Positions 1 to 8,220 of a stretch of 64,000 nucleotides of DNA are shown here, in pieces. The first letter of the stretch is position 1, and every line of letters starts with the position of its first letter. Source of the stretch: Verrucomicrobiota bacterium (GTDB lineage Bacteria > Verrucomicrobiota > Verrucomicrobiia > Opitutales > Puniceicoccaceae); contig JBCDMB010000015.1 of the NCBI GenBank assembly GCA_038744685.1, forward strand, positions 1-64,000, written 5' to 3'. Both the position numbers and the translations under genes were made by a program. The notes under the pieces are model-generated. The model was not told the origin of the DNA and made no database searches. It saw nothing but the letters and a program-made list of their open reading frames with translations.

Positions 1-274
1 CCAAATTTAAGAAGGATTGATAGTTATGGCGGGATGGGGGATGAGTCTGAGCAAGGCGGCCCGATTGGAGGCGGGTCTGCGACCCGTGCCAATCGGGTCC
101 CGCATCCGCGGGACTGCTCAGGCTCATCCCCCGCCCGTCCGTAAGGATGCGCCCGGAATCGAAGGTCGCGGCGTTGCAGGGATCGACGCGTATCTCGATA
201 CGCATCCGATCCCTGCGCCTTGCGCTGCTTCGATTCCGAACTGCACCACAACTGTCAATCCTTCTTAAATATGG
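1..274. repeat. Highly structured inverted-repeat element (MITE-like or structured RNA)
   Basis: The ends 5-25 and 250-270 are inverted copies with 20 of 21 positions matching (ATTTAAGAAGGATTGAYAGTT), and the match can be stretched to 1-25/250-274. The interior folds into two large arms. In the first, GATGAGTCTGAGCA near 40 pairs with TGCTCAGGCTCATC near 115-128 and encloses the perfect stem CCCGATTGG/CCAATCGGG and the hairpin CCCGC-atcc-GCGGG. In the second, GGAATCGAA pairs with TTCGATTCC and encloses GCAGGGATCG/CGATCCCTGC and GCGTAT-ctcg-ATACGC. It lies directly after the ybaB stop codon. No protein in it looks real. A MITE or a cruciform/structured transcript are the options; no target duplication can be checked because the left flank is cut by the window edge. 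Confidence 0.6.
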
Positions 275-276
275 TA

Positions 277-585
277 TTACATCAGTCCGGGTAGATTCAT
301 ACCTCCGGAAATGGCTGACATTGCCTCGTCCCCCTCTGACTTCGCTTTTTCCTGGGCCTCCTGAAGAGCTTCCAACAAAGTCTCGCGAACGAAGTCCAAG
401 TCTTCCTTTAGAAACTCGGGGTCGAAATTGACGTCTTGGATCGTGCCCTGACCACTGATTTTGACTGTCACCGCACCACCACCACTCGACACTTCGATGG
501 TCTTCTCCGCTAGTTCCTCCTGCATTGCCTCCATCTGCTTCTGCATCTTGGCGGCCTGTTTTAATAACTTTCCTACTCCTGCCAT
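277..585 (-). CDS. ybaB: YbaB/EbfC family nucleoid-associated protein
   Basis: A 102-aa protein of the usual YbaB/EbfC length. These proteins form dimers that bind DNA and are nucleoid-associated. The N-terminal helix (residues 5-30, KLLKQAAKMQKQMEAMQEEL) is followed by the typical beta segment with SSGGGAVTVKISGQG (about 33-47), and the C-terminus is glycine/methionine rich as in the family. In many bacteria ybaB sits between dnaX and recR. Here the gene downstream on this strand lies beyond the window edge and is separated by the folded element at 1-274. metF is divergent. The ATG start is preceded by a purine-rich stretch (GAGGGGT). Confidence 0.93.
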   Translation of the reverse strand: MAGVGKLLKQAAKMQKQMEAMQEELAEKTIEVSSGGGAVTVKISGQGTIQDVNFDPEFLKEDLDFVRETLLEALQEAQEKAKSEGDEAMSAISGGMNLPGLM

Positions 586-740
586 AACCCCTCATAGCCT
601 CCGAAACTGCCTAAACAAAGGCAAGCGGAGATTCCGTTCCGAAGACCATGATACCCTGTCAATTATTTTTAACCTGGTTAATTATTAGAGAGGACTAACA
701 CAAGGGTCCTAAAGAACTCCCAAAAAGACCTTATTGACTC

Positions 741-764
741 ATCAATATATCCTGATTTGTTGAT
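741..764. promoter_or_regulatory. Putative operator of metF (dyad shared with metK)
   Basis: The site fits ATCAA-N3-ATC-N2-GAT-N3-TTGAT, a 24-bp partly palindromic sequence. The same pattern occurs at 52436-52459 in front of metK. It ends 4 nt before the metF ATG and leaves no room for a normal Shine-Dalgarno, so binding would block initiation of transcription or, if transcribed, the RNA hairpin would cover the start. A TTGACT hexamer lies just upstream at 734-739. SAM-cycle genes are known to be controlled by dyad-binding repressors such as the ArsR-family SahR in Proteobacteria; which regulator acts here is unknown. Confidence 0.6.
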
Positions 765-768
765 ACGT

Positions 769-1683
769 ATGAGTTTCTTCCGCGATGTCTGGCTGCAAAA
801 GCGTCCTGTGTGCTCCATCGAGTTTTTTCCTCCTAAGAATGACGCCACCGAAAAGCAGTTTCTACAAACCGCCGAGGCACTGCAGGACTATGCACCGGAC
901 TTCGTTTCGATGACCTATGGCGCCGGGGGCACGAGCCGGGAGCGTTCTCTTGGATACGGGCTGCAACTCGTTCAGGAGTTTGGCTACACAGTCTTGCCTC
1001 ATCTCACCTGCGTCGGGCACTCAAAAAACGACCTTCGCCAGATTCTCGGTTCTTTCAAAGACGCAGGATTCAAGGGAATCATGGCCCTACGGGGAGATCC
1101 CCCAAAAGGGGAATCTAGCTTCAATCCTCATCCGGATGGCCTCCGCCACGCTTCTGATCTGGTCCGATTCATCCGCTCCGAACATTCGTCTTTCGCTCTT
1201 GGAGTCGCCGGCTACCCGGAGACCCATCCTGAGGCAAGTTCACCGAAGGATGATCTCGATCACCTCGCCTTCAAAGTCCGTGCTGGTGCGGATTTCATCA
1301 CCACACAATTGTTCTTCGACAATGAGGAATACTTTCGGTTCGCCCAGTCTTGTGGAGATCGCTCAATCGACGTTCCGATTCTCCCGGGTATCTTACCGGC
1401 AGTGTCGTGGAAACAAGTGTCCCGTTTTTGTGATCTTTGTGGGTCGTCCATTCCTTCCCAACTGGCCGCTTCCCTCGAAAACGTTGCCGGAGACGAAAAG
1501 GCAGAGGCTGAAGTAGGTATCTCCTGGGCTCACGGGCAAGTACTTGACCTTCTCAACAAAGGTGCGCCTGGATTTCACCTCTACATACTGAACCGGTCAG
1601 GTCCGGCCCTTGAATTGATGCGTCGCCTACGAAGCGACCTCGGTGACGATTTTAGAACGTTTACCTCTAGGACAGCTTCTTGA
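769..1683 (+). CDS. metF: 5,10-methylenetetrahydrofolate reductase
   Basis: MetF reduces 5,10-methylene-THF to 5-methyl-THF with FAD and NAD(P)H, providing the methyl group for methionine synthesis. The protein has 304 aa, normal for the bacterial catalytic TIM barrel. Family features are SIEFFPPK near the N-terminus (catalytic Glu), the MTYGAGG segment, ALRGDPP, GVAGYPETHPEA and the FITTQLFFD strand. The ATG at 769 (MSFFRDVW) is preferred over the upstream in-frame TTG at 757 because the latter lies inside the operator dyad and adds nothing conserved. No good Shine-Dalgarno is visible. The last 17 bases overlap the end of the convergent FMN reductase gene. Confidence 0.95.
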   Translation: MSFFRDVWLQKRPVCSIEFFPPKNDATEKQFLQTAEALQDYAPDFVSMTYGAGGTSRERSLGYGLQLVQEFGYTVLPHLTCVGHSKNDLRQILGSFKDAGFKGIMALRGDPPKGESSFNPHPDGLRHASDLVRFIRSEHSSFALGVAGYPETHPEASSPKDDLDHLAFKVRAGADFITTQLFFDNEEYFRFAQSCGDRSIDVPILPGILPAVSWKQVSRFCDLCGSSIPSQLAASLENVAGDEKAEAEVGISWAHGQVLDLLNKGAPGFHLYILNRSGPALELMRRLRSDLGDDFRTFTSRTAS

Positions 1684-2242
1684 CTACTCCAACAAGGCTC
1701 TCGACCACGCGAGTCACACCATCTCGTGCCCGTTCGTCAACCCACTGACCATTTTCATCAAACGCTTTGTGCGCACTGCCAATTCCTCTCTCATCGGGGA
1801 TCACAAGGACGCCAATGTTTCCCAAAATATCCCTGAGGTGAACCAAAGACCTCATCGCGCCCAAGCGTCCCGGTGATGCAGCCAGTAGCGCCGCGATTTT
1901 ACCTGTAAACTCGGCCATTGGCTCTTGTCCCTCTTCTGGTCGAGAAACCCAATCGATTAGATTTTTCAGAAACGGAGTTACAGAAGAGTTATATTCGGGG
2001 CTACAGAACACTAATCCCTTATGTTCGCGGAAAAGTCTCTTAATCCGAACCGCATCGGGAGGTAAGCCCTGCTCCTCTTCCTCGTCTCCATGGTAGAGCG
2101 GCAAGTCGACTTCACCCGCTTCGAGAAGGGTGACTTCAACTCCTCTCGTGATGAGGATTTGCTCAACCGCTCTGGCAAGAACGCTATTCAGGGAGTTTTT
2201 TCTCGCACTTCCCGCGAGAACCAGGATGCGAGGCTCACTCAC
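1667..2242 (-). CDS. NADPH-dependent FMN reductase family flavoprotein
   Basis: A 191-aa flavodoxin-fold protein of the NADPH-dependent FMN/azo-reductase family. The phosphate-binding GSARKNSLN (residues 11-19) and the flavin-ring segment SPEYNSS (81-87) are both present, and the length is standard. Such enzymes use NAD(P)H to reduce FMN, quinones or azo compounds; the substrate cannot be told from sequence. The start is GTG at 2242 and overlaps the TGA of the crtI-like gene upstream (GTGA), so the two are probably translationally coupled. The 3' end overlaps the end of metF on the other strand. Confidence 0.85.
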   Translation of the reverse strand: MSEPRILVLAGSARKNSLNSVLARAVEQILITRGVEVTLLEAGEVDLPLYHGDEEEEQGLPPDAVRIKRLFREHKGLVFCSPEYNSSVTPFLKNLIDWVSRPEEGQEPMAEFTGKIAALLAASPGRLGAMRSLVHLRDILGNIGVLVIPDERGIGSAHKAFDENGQWVDERARDGVTRVVESLVGVVKKLS

Positions 2243-3738
2243 CGGATAGGATGGATGAAATGGTCGAGGACCCTTGCACTGCTAATAACGCCCGGAAGAC
2301 CAGCACCCGGGTGAGTCCCCGCCCCGACAAAGTAGAGGTTTTTGACGTCCTCGCTTTTGTTATGTGGCCGGAACCAGGCGCTTTGCGTCAGCGTAGGTTC
2401 AAATTGAAAGGCTGATCCGGTGTAAGCGTCCAGCTGAGTTTCAAAATCCTTCGGTGTAAAAATCAACTTTGACTTGAGGTGTTTTCGAAGGTCCGGAACC
2501 AAATAATCCTTCTCCATAGACGCGAGGATACGGTCTGCATAATCCTCTTTGATTTCATCCCAGTCCTGCCCGCCTCTAAGATTCGGGACAGGGCTTAGAA
2601 CATAGAAGCACTCGGATCCGGGAGGAGCGAGAGAAGGATCAGTGCGAGTCGGCGCGTGGAGGTATAAGGAGAAGTCTTCCGCAACAATCTTCTTGTCAAA
2701 AATGTCTTTCAAAAGACCTTCATACCGTGGCCCGAGAATGATCGAGTGGTGCGGGAGATGATCGTAGGTCCGGTCCGTCCCAAAGTAGATGACGAAGAGC
2801 GACATCGCGTAACTCATCTTCTCAAGCTTACGATCCGTCCACTTCTTCCGGTGCCGCGGGTGCACCATCTTGCGGTAGGTGTTCGCCACATCGCCGTTCG
2901 AGATGACGACTTCCGCTGGAAACGTTCTTCCATCAGAAACTCTGACCTCTTTCACTGCACCTCCATCGACGACGATCTCTTCGACTTTGGCATTCAGCTC
3001 AATCTTTCCACCGATGTCCTGAAACATTCGGACAAGGCCATTCACCAAAGAACCAGTGCCTCCCATCGCGAAATGCACGCCCCAAGTCTTTTCGAGGTAG
3101 TGGATCATCGAGTAAATCGAGCTTGATCGAAGCGGATTCCCACCAATCAGCAAAGGCTCAAATGTAAATACCTGACGGAGTTTCGGGTGCTTGATGAATG
3201 ACGAAACCCGTCGAAACACGGACTGTTCAGCACGGAGCCGGATGAGATCGGGTGCCACTTTTACCATCTCCGTGAAACGGTCGAAGGAGTGGTCTGCCAA
3301 ATCCGTAAAGGCACGATCAAAGACCCGCTCACTGTAATCCCGAAATCTCCGGTAACCTTCGACGTCTTCTGGACTAAATTTCGCTATCTCTGACTCCAGC
3401 CGTTCCTGTTCTCCACGGTAATCGAAGATCGAGCCGTCGTCGAAGTAGATCCGGTAGAAGGGATCGCAGGGAACAATTTCTACATAGTCGGCAATCTTCT
3501 TCCCAGCAGCCTCGGCAAGATCGTCGAGAATGAAAGGCACGGTGATAATGGTTGGCCCTGCATCGTATATAAAACCCTGATCCTCATATACATAGGCACG
3601 TCCACCAGGCTTATCACGCATTTCCAGAAGTGTGACCTCGTAGCCCTTCGCTTGGGTCCGAATCGCGGCCGCTAACCCCCCGAAACCACTTCCAACAACA
3701 ACCGCCTTGCCCGCTCCCTCGTGAACTACTGAAACCAT
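2239..3738 (-). CDS. Phytoene desaturase/CrtI-family FAD-dependent oxidoreductase
   Basis: A 499-aa CrtI-type carotenoid desaturase or isomerase. The dinucleotide-binding fold starts at residue 12 with GSGFGG (16-21), followed by MRDKPGGRAY (about 40-49) and YDAGPTI. The C-terminal FAD signature is present as GAGTHPGAGLPGV just before the end. Members use FAD to introduce double bases into phytoene or related C30/C40 polyenes, in the membrane. No phytoene synthase or cyclase lies in the window, so the exact substrate and pathway remain open. It is coupled by a GTGA overlap to the FMN reductase gene; the link between them is not established. Confidence 0.85.
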   Translation of the reverse strand: MVSVVHEGAGKAVVVGSGFGGLAAAIRTQAKGYEVTLLEMRDKPGGRAYVYEDQGFIYDAGPTIITVPFILDDLAEAAGKKIADYVEIVPCDPFYRIYFDDGSIFDYRGEQERLESEIAKFSPEDVEGYRRFRDYSERVFDRAFTDLADHSFDRFTEMVKVAPDLIRLRAEQSVFRRVSSFIKHPKLRQVFTFEPLLIGGNPLRSSSIYSMIHYLEKTWGVHFAMGGTGSLVNGLVRMFQDIGGKIELNAKVEEIVVDGGAVKEVRVSDGRTFPAEVVISNGDVANTYRKMVHPRHRKKWTDRKLEKMSYAMSLFVIYFGTDRTYDHLPHHSIILGPRYEGLLKDIFDKKIVAEDFSLYLHAPTRTDPSLAPPGSECFYVLSPVPNLRGGQDWDEIKEDYADRILASMEKDYLVPDLRKHLKSKLIFTPKDFETQLDAYTGSAFQFEPTLTQSAWFRPHNKSEDVKNLYFVGAGTHPGAGLPGVISSARVLDHFIHPIR

Positions 3739-3792
3739 AGGACCTGATAGCCCCAGAGAAGAGGGGTTTCAAGCTTCACAGCGGAAAAAGAG

Positions 3793-4566
3793 TTAGGAAA
3801 CCGCGACTTTGGAGTTTCGTCTCAAAGACCCAAACCACGTCAATCCGACGGATTTTTCGGCGTTCCTCTTCTCACGCTGCCCCTGAATTAGGTCGAGGAT
3901 CCCTCCAAAAAGCCACGCCTGCTCTTCACTCGTTAGGCGAAAGTCCAGCCACAGCTCCACCATTTCACAACGCTTCTCCAGACAGCGGGCCTTAAAGTCG
4001 CGTAACTCCGGAGATCTGCTAGTAGCTTCAGCAATCCGTTTGCGTTGTCGCTTGGATAAATCGCGACACAGATGGGTGCTTACATCCCGCAGGACCCTTT
4101 TCTCATCTTCAGTGAGATTGATGAAGTGCACACCAATCAAGTCACAACGAATCCTAAGTAGTCGCTGGCACATCGCAGACTTCGAGTAGCCAAAAGCTCT
4201 TGCGGCGCCCTCCACAGTCCAATTCCCAATCTCAACCGCCAAGGCAATCACGCGGTCAGAGGGAGAAAGTTGACCCAAGGCAGCTATTCTCGAATCCGGT
4301 GAAAGAGTTCCGTCAGCAAGGTCACTCTGCTCCAATGCGGTTACCAACTCCCTTTCGTAGTCAGTAATCTTGGAAAGCGATGGCAGCCTCTCCCAAAGCC
4401 GAAAAAATAGATTTTGAGTCGCGTTCATAGCTTCGGTGAGCTGCAACGGAGCCGACGCCCGAAAAAAGCCAAACACCAGTGCTTCAAAACGCTGAACTAC
4501 AATCACGTAGTCCTCTTCGGAGCCGGATCGTGCCCTTGAAAACGCACGAGAAAGATCAGATTTCAT
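3793..4566 (-). CDS. Divergent sigma-70-like protein with C-terminal extension
   Basis: 257 aa, function not assigned. The middle contains a sigma region-4-like helix-turn-helix: LGQLSPSDRVIALAVEIGN, then WTVEGAARAFGYSKSAMCQRL (about residues 97-138). The N-terminal part resembles a degenerate region 2 of ECF sigma factors (YVIVVQRFEALVFGFF). The C-terminal 110 residues are extra, basic and carry Cys at SRSPELRDFKARCLEKRC. A role in transcription initiation is an inference from the HTH only. It is followed 54 bp downstream by crtI and preceded 55 bp upstream by another orphan gene on the same strand. Confidence 0.6.
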   Translation of the reverse strand: MKSDLSRAFSRARSGSEEDYVIVVQRFEALVFGFFRASAPLQLTEAMNATQNLFFRLWERLPSLSKITDYERELVTALEQSDLADGTLSPDSRIAALGQLSPSDRVIALAVEIGNWTVEGAARAFGYSKSAMCQRLLRIRCDLIGVHFINLTEDEKRVLRDVSTHLCRDLSKRQRKRIAEATSRSPELRDFKARCLEKRCEMVELWLDFRLTSEEQAWLFGGILDLIQGQREKRNAEKSVGLTWFGSLRRNSKVAVS

Positions 4567-4621
4567 AGGATGTAGAGATAGATGCCCACTCGCATAATCA
4601 AAGGTCGCCAGAGGTAGAACC

Positions 4622-5317
4622 TCAGTCCCGGTCCGTAGGTCGTCGCCGTGCCTCGTCGCGGCACTCGTAAATCACCCGCAAAGCAATCTCGCGCAAATCA
4701 AACAACGCACCCCTCAAAATCCGGTCGGCTGACCGCACCTTTCGGGAGCGTCCGCTTTCCGGTTCCGGCAGGATAGAGAGAGAGCGGTTGAGCTCTCCTA
4801 GCATCCCTTTGAAGTGACAGACAGCCAGTTCCACATCTCCCATTTCGACTGCCTGTGTGGCCAAAACTCCGGCAATTTCTCCCTCATGAATAGAGCGGGC
4901 AAGCATCCACGAGACTTGAGGATCGGAAGGTGCTAGACCAGTGTTTAAAAGCGACTCCCACTCCCTCCGGATCAACAGGTAAAGCCCACGCGTAGCGAGA
5001 AACACCGGGTGTTGATGAACAGTAAACGGATCGAATTCGATAGAACCACGCTGCTCGGGTTCCGGGATGTCGGTCCGCTCGGCTGACGCAAAACCTGAAT
5101 CTTCAATCGACCAGTCACCACTATCCCATCCCATGTGACGGGCCACCTGGTCAAGGCGTTCATGGGAGGACTTTAAACCGGAATAAATCTGAACAAACCG
5201 TTCAATCTCACCATCGGACTCACTCAGGTAACGCTGCCAGTCGAATTCTTTCCAAACTGGCTCGGGAACATCTTCCCAATCGCTTTCCTCATAGAACTCG
5301 GAAAAGTCTTCGCTCAT
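4622..5317 (-). CDS. Hypothetical acidic protein
   Basis: 231 aa if started at the ATG at 5317 (MSEDFSEFYEES). That start is preceded by AAAGGGGAAG at a good distance, whereas the longer reading frame to 5431 adds an arginine-rich stretch with no protein-like character. The N-terminus is strongly acidic and Trp-rich; the C-terminal half (from about QHPVFLATRGLYLLIRREW) is predicted helical, with an Ala/Glu-rich core. No signal peptide, membrane segment or known domain is recognised. It lies between leuA and the sigma-like gene on one strand; a partnership with the sigma-like protein is possible but only from position. Confidence 0.6.
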   Translation of the reverse strand: MSEDFSEFYEESDWEDVPEPVWKEFDWQRYLSESDGEIERFVQIYSGLKSSHERLDQVARHMGWDSGDWSIEDSGFASAERTDIPEPEQRGSIEFDPFTVHQHPVFLATRGLYLLIRREWESLLNTGLAPSDPQVSWMLARSIHEGEIAGVLATQAVEMGDVELAVCHFKGMLGELNRSLSILPEPESGRSRKVRSADRILRGALFDLREIALRVIYECRDEARRRPTDRD

Positions 5318-5483
5318 CCGCGTTCTTCCCCTTTCCAGCCGTTTTCGGCTGCTTCGATTGCTGACCTGTGGAAAAGGCAAACGGTGACTTGGCCGCCGCC
5401 CGGAGAGAGTAATCTCATTACCGAAAACCATACAAAACCCGTCCTTTCATGCAATAGAATTTCCCGAAAACGAGGAATTACTT

Positions 5484-7169
5484 CTAAGCCGTTTTCCGTG
5501 CGCGGTTTACCGCGCTGAGGAGGGCAAAAAGACCAGCTTCCTCGATATTTGTATCCAGCCCACAGCCGTAAAATCTCCCTCCATTGACCGACTCGATCAC
5601 AATGTACGCTGCCGAAGAGGTCGCCGAACCATGGCCGATCGCATGCTGTTCGTAATCCTGAAGGTGGAAGTTCTTCCATCCTTGGTTTTCGAGGGCATGA
5701 ACAAAAGCGTTGATTGGGCCATTCCCTGACCCCTCCAGAGGAAAATTCCTCCCATTTTCTGCAACAACCCCAGAAAATTGATAGCGGTTTTTATCATCGT
5801 TACTTCGCCGAATGTCGTAGGATACCAGCTGGAAAGGCTTTGAAACGTTTACGAACTCCTCCCGAAACAGATCGTAAATATCTTGTCCGCTCAGCTCAGC
5901 ACCCCGCTCATCCGCTACCTCATTCACGTACGCCCCCAGTTCCGGCTGCATCGCCTTGGGAATTTTAAACCCGAAATCGCGGGCGAGAACGTGCGCCACG
6001 CCACCTTTACCACTTTGACTGTTGATTCGGATGATTGCCTCGTAGTTTCGCCCTATGTCACGGGGATCGATCGTCAGATAGGGAACATCCCAGAGTATTT
6101 CCAAATCCTCCTTCTCCTTTTCCCGCAGATCAAAGCCCTTCTTGATCGCATCCTGATGAGACCCCGAAAAAGCGGTAAAGACTAGGTCACCACCGTAAGG
6201 ATGACGTGCGTGGACATCCATCCGCGTGTTGTCTTCGTAGATCGCTCGAATTCTCGCCAAATCCTTGAAATTCAGATTCGGATTTACCCCCTGAGAATAC
6301 AGATTCAGGGCAACGGTAACGATATCGAGATTACCCGTCCGCTCACCATTGCCGAACAAGGTCCCCTCTACACGATCGGCACCAGCTAAAATACCTAGTT
6401 CAGTAGCTGCGACGCCAGTCCCTCTATCGTTGTGGGTATGCAAACTGATGATCACGGAATCCCGCCTTTCCAAACCCCTACAAAACCACTCGATCTGGTC
6501 GGCGTGAACATTTGGCGTGGCCACCTCAACCGTAGCAGGAAGATTGAGAATGATCTTTTCCTCCGGTGTCGGCTCAATCACATCGCAGACCGCTTCGCAG
6601 ACTTCCAGAGCGTACTCCATTTCCGTGCTGGAGAAGCTCTCCGGCGAATACTCCACGCGGATATGAGAATTCTTCATTCGAGGCAGCCAGTCTCGCACCA
6701 CTTCTGCCCCACGAACCGCGATCCCTTTGACCTCCTCCTTGGACAGGTTGAAGGTAATACGGCGCTGAGCCGGAGAGATCGAATTGTAGAGATGCAGAAT
6801 TGCGTTCTTTACGCCCGTAAGTGACTCGAAAGTCTTGTCGATCAGGTGCTCCCGCGCCTGCACAAGCACCTGCACGGTGACGTCGTCCGGAATACGGTCT
6901 TCCTCGATGAGCCTTCGCAGAAAATCGTGTTCCACCTGAGAGGCAGAAGGGAAACCCACCTCGATTTCCTTGAAGCCGATCTCGACCAGCAGTTCGAACA
7001 TCCGCAGTTTCTCCGTAACACTCATTGGAACCGCGAGTGCTTGGTTTCCATCACGCAAATCGACCGAACACCATACCGGTGCACGTTCTATCCGCCGGGA
7101 CGGCCATTGCCGATCCGGTAAGTCAATTCCCTCAAATGGGCGATACTTTCTATGAGGTTCTTCTAACAT
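5484..7169 (-). CDS. leuA: 2-isopropylmalate synthase
   Basis: LeuA condenses acetyl-CoA with 2-oxoisovalerate, the first step of leucine synthesis. The 561-aa protein is of the longer LeuA type 2 (as in yeast and Mycobacterium). It has a TIM-barrel with the metal-binding SVDLRDGNQA (35-44), HTHNDRGTG (244-252) and LFGNGERTGN, and ends with a C-terminal regulatory domain responsible for leucine feedback. The N-terminus PHRKYRPFEGIDLPDRQWP is characteristic of this subtype. The ATG at 7169 is preceded by AAGG 7 nt away. It lies 106 bp after mrpG on the same strand; no leucine leader peptide or T-box is evident in that gap. Confidence 0.96.
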   Translation of the reverse strand: MLEEPHRKYRPFEGIDLPDRQWPSRRIERAPVWCSVDLRDGNQALAVPMSVTEKLRMFELLVEIGFKEIEVGFPSASQVEHDFLRRLIEEDRIPDDVTVQVLVQAREHLIDKTFESLTGVKNAILHLYNSISPAQRRITFNLSKEEVKGIAVRGAEVVRDWLPRMKNSHIRVEYSPESFSSTEMEYALEVCEAVCDVIEPTPEEKIILNLPATVEVATPNVHADQIEWFCRGLERRDSVIISLHTHNDRGTGVAATELGILAGADRVEGTLFGNGERTGNLDIVTVALNLYSQGVNPNLNFKDLARIRAIYEDNTRMDVHARHPYGGDLVFTAFSGSHQDAIKKGFDLREKEKEDLEILWDVPYLTIDPRDIGRNYEAIIRINSQSGKGGVAHVLARDFGFKIPKAMQPELGAYVNEVADERGAELSGQDIYDLFREEFVNVSKPFQLVSYDIRRSNDDKNRYQFSGVVAENGRNFPLEGSGNGPINAFVHALENQGWKNFHLQDYEQHAIGHGSATSSAAYIVIESVNGGRFYGCGLDTNIEEAGLFALLSAVNRARKTA

Positions 7170-7275
7170 GGAAAACCTTGAAGAATGACTGATCCGTTGG
7201 AACGGAGCAAGAATGCAATCAAACCGGTTTTCCCTGCGACCCGCCTTCTTGAGACGGCTCCCTCAGTCTCCCATG

Positions 7276-7614
7276 CTACTTGTCCTGATTCTCAAGCTCA
7301 AAAACTTCGAGGGCCTCTACTGAAGTATTTTTGACCGGCTCAATCCCAGCCCGACGAGAGGCGCGGGCGATTAGGTGAGCCGACACTGGCATCGTAGTGT
7401 AGAAAAAAACGACCAGCAAAATCGCTTCCAACCATGCTCCGAAGGTGCTGAAAAAGATGCCCACCGCCAACGCAAGGAGCGATCCTCCGAAGGCACCTGC
7501 TTTCGTCGCAGCATGAAGTCTGCAATAGCAGTCCGGGAAACGCACTACCCCGATCGCGGCCAGCAGTCCAAAGGCTGAGCCAATCAAGACAAGAAGAGAG
7601 ACGACCGTTTCCAT
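7276..7614 (-). CDS. mnhG: Mrp/Mnh Na+/H+ antiporter subunit G
   Basis: A 112-aa subunit with three hydrophobic segments and the family pattern FGLLAAIGVVRFPDCYCRLHAATKAG, in which the arginine- and histidine-containing loop is typical (RxPDxYxRxHAxTKA). The ATG at 7614 shares one base with the stop codon of the upstream mnhF (TAATG), which fixes the start against the longer frame reaching 7818. The last gene of a seven-gene mrp operon. Subunit G is essential for assembly of the complex but does not itself conduct ions. Confidence 0.92.
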   Translation of the reverse strand: METVVSLLVLIGSAFGLLAAIGVVRFPDCYCRLHAATKAGAFGGSLLALAVGIFFSTFGAWLEAILLVVFFYTTMPVSAHLIARASRRAGIEPVKNTSVEALEVFELENQDK

Positions 7615-7886
7615 TACTTCCGACCCTGCCTTTCTAAATGCCGTGCGATCGCGATCGTTCCAATGAAGGTTACCACGGCTATCGCAAACGCCACCGTGAG
7701 GTAGAGCGACCTTCCACTTTCCAAGGCAATCAGAAGAGAGAACGAGAGAACGATACCCGCAATAAGATCGATTGCCACCACGCGATCCGTCAGAGTGGGA
7801 CCGCGAAACAATCGCCATGCTCCGACAAAAAGCGCTGCAACGAGGAGGACTTTTCCGATGGCAATGGCTAATGTGAGAGGGATCAT
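7614..7886 (-). CDS. mnhF: Mrp/Mnh Na+/H+ antiporter subunit F
   Basis: A 90-aa hydrophobic protein with three membrane segments, the usual size of MrpF. The family pattern RLFRGPTLTDRVVAIDLIAG sits after the first helix (residues 25-44). The gene starts 4 bp after the stop of mnhE and overlaps the mnhG start by one base. It is a subunit of the membrane-embedded antiporter complex that exports Na+ for external H+ in alkaline or saline conditions. Confidence 0.92.
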   Translation of the reverse strand: MIPLTLAIAIGKVLLVAALFVGAWRLFRGPTLTDRVVAIDLIAGIVLSFSLLIALESGRSLYLTVAFAIAVVTFIGTIAIARHLERQGRK

Positions 7887-7890
7887 GTTT

Positions 7891-8220
7891 TCAAAAAATT
7901 TCCCGCACCCGGTTCACATATCCTTCCTCAAAGCTCCTGCGATCCTCTTCAGGGGATTCGCCGGGTAAAAGGAGGTGAATCAAGGCAGTTCGCCGGTCCT
8001 TGGAAACGTCGAAGGAGAGCGTTCCAGGGGTCATCGTGATTAAATTGGTTACGATAAGAAGCTGAAGATCGGTCAATCCCTCTATCGAGATCACAAGGAA
8101 AGCCGGGTCCCGCCTCAGACAAACGGGCCTAAGCACCGCAATCGCAATCTGTAGGTTGGCCACTATCACCTCCTTGACGTAGAAAACCAGAAAGGCAAAA
8201 AACTTACCCACCCTAATCAT
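7891..8220 (-). CDS. mnhE: Mrp/Mnh Na+/H+ antiporter subunit E
   Basis: 109 aa. The conserved part TNLITMTPGTLSFDVSKDRRTALIHLL (about residues 58-84) is diagnostic of MrpE. The protein is shorter at the N-terminus than many MrpE proteins (about 160 aa), which usually begin with two extra helices; here it starts shortly before KEVIVANLQIAIAVL. The ATG at 8220 overlaps the mnhD stop (ATGA). Part of the mrp operon. Confidence 0.9.
   Translation of the reverse strand: MIRVGKFFAFLVFYVKEVIVANLQIAIAVLRPVCLRRDPAFLVISIEGLTDLQLLIVTNLITMTPGTLSFDVSKDRRTALIHLLLPGESPEEDRRSFEEGYVNRVREIF

Noticed and set aside
17-268. Possible small proteins in the element at 1-274 (both strands)
   Set aside because: These frames follow the inverted repeats, so their sequence is set by the hairpin stems; composition and lack of ribosome-binding sites argue against coding.
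1-274. Signal recognition particle RNA (ffs) near ybaB
   Set aside because: ffs often lies by ybaB, but the conserved apical loop (GGTC, GGAA/AGCAG segments) is not present and the fold differs.
917-1516. 199-aa overlapping frame inside metF
   Set aside because: Alternate frame of a well-supported gene; no conserved text.
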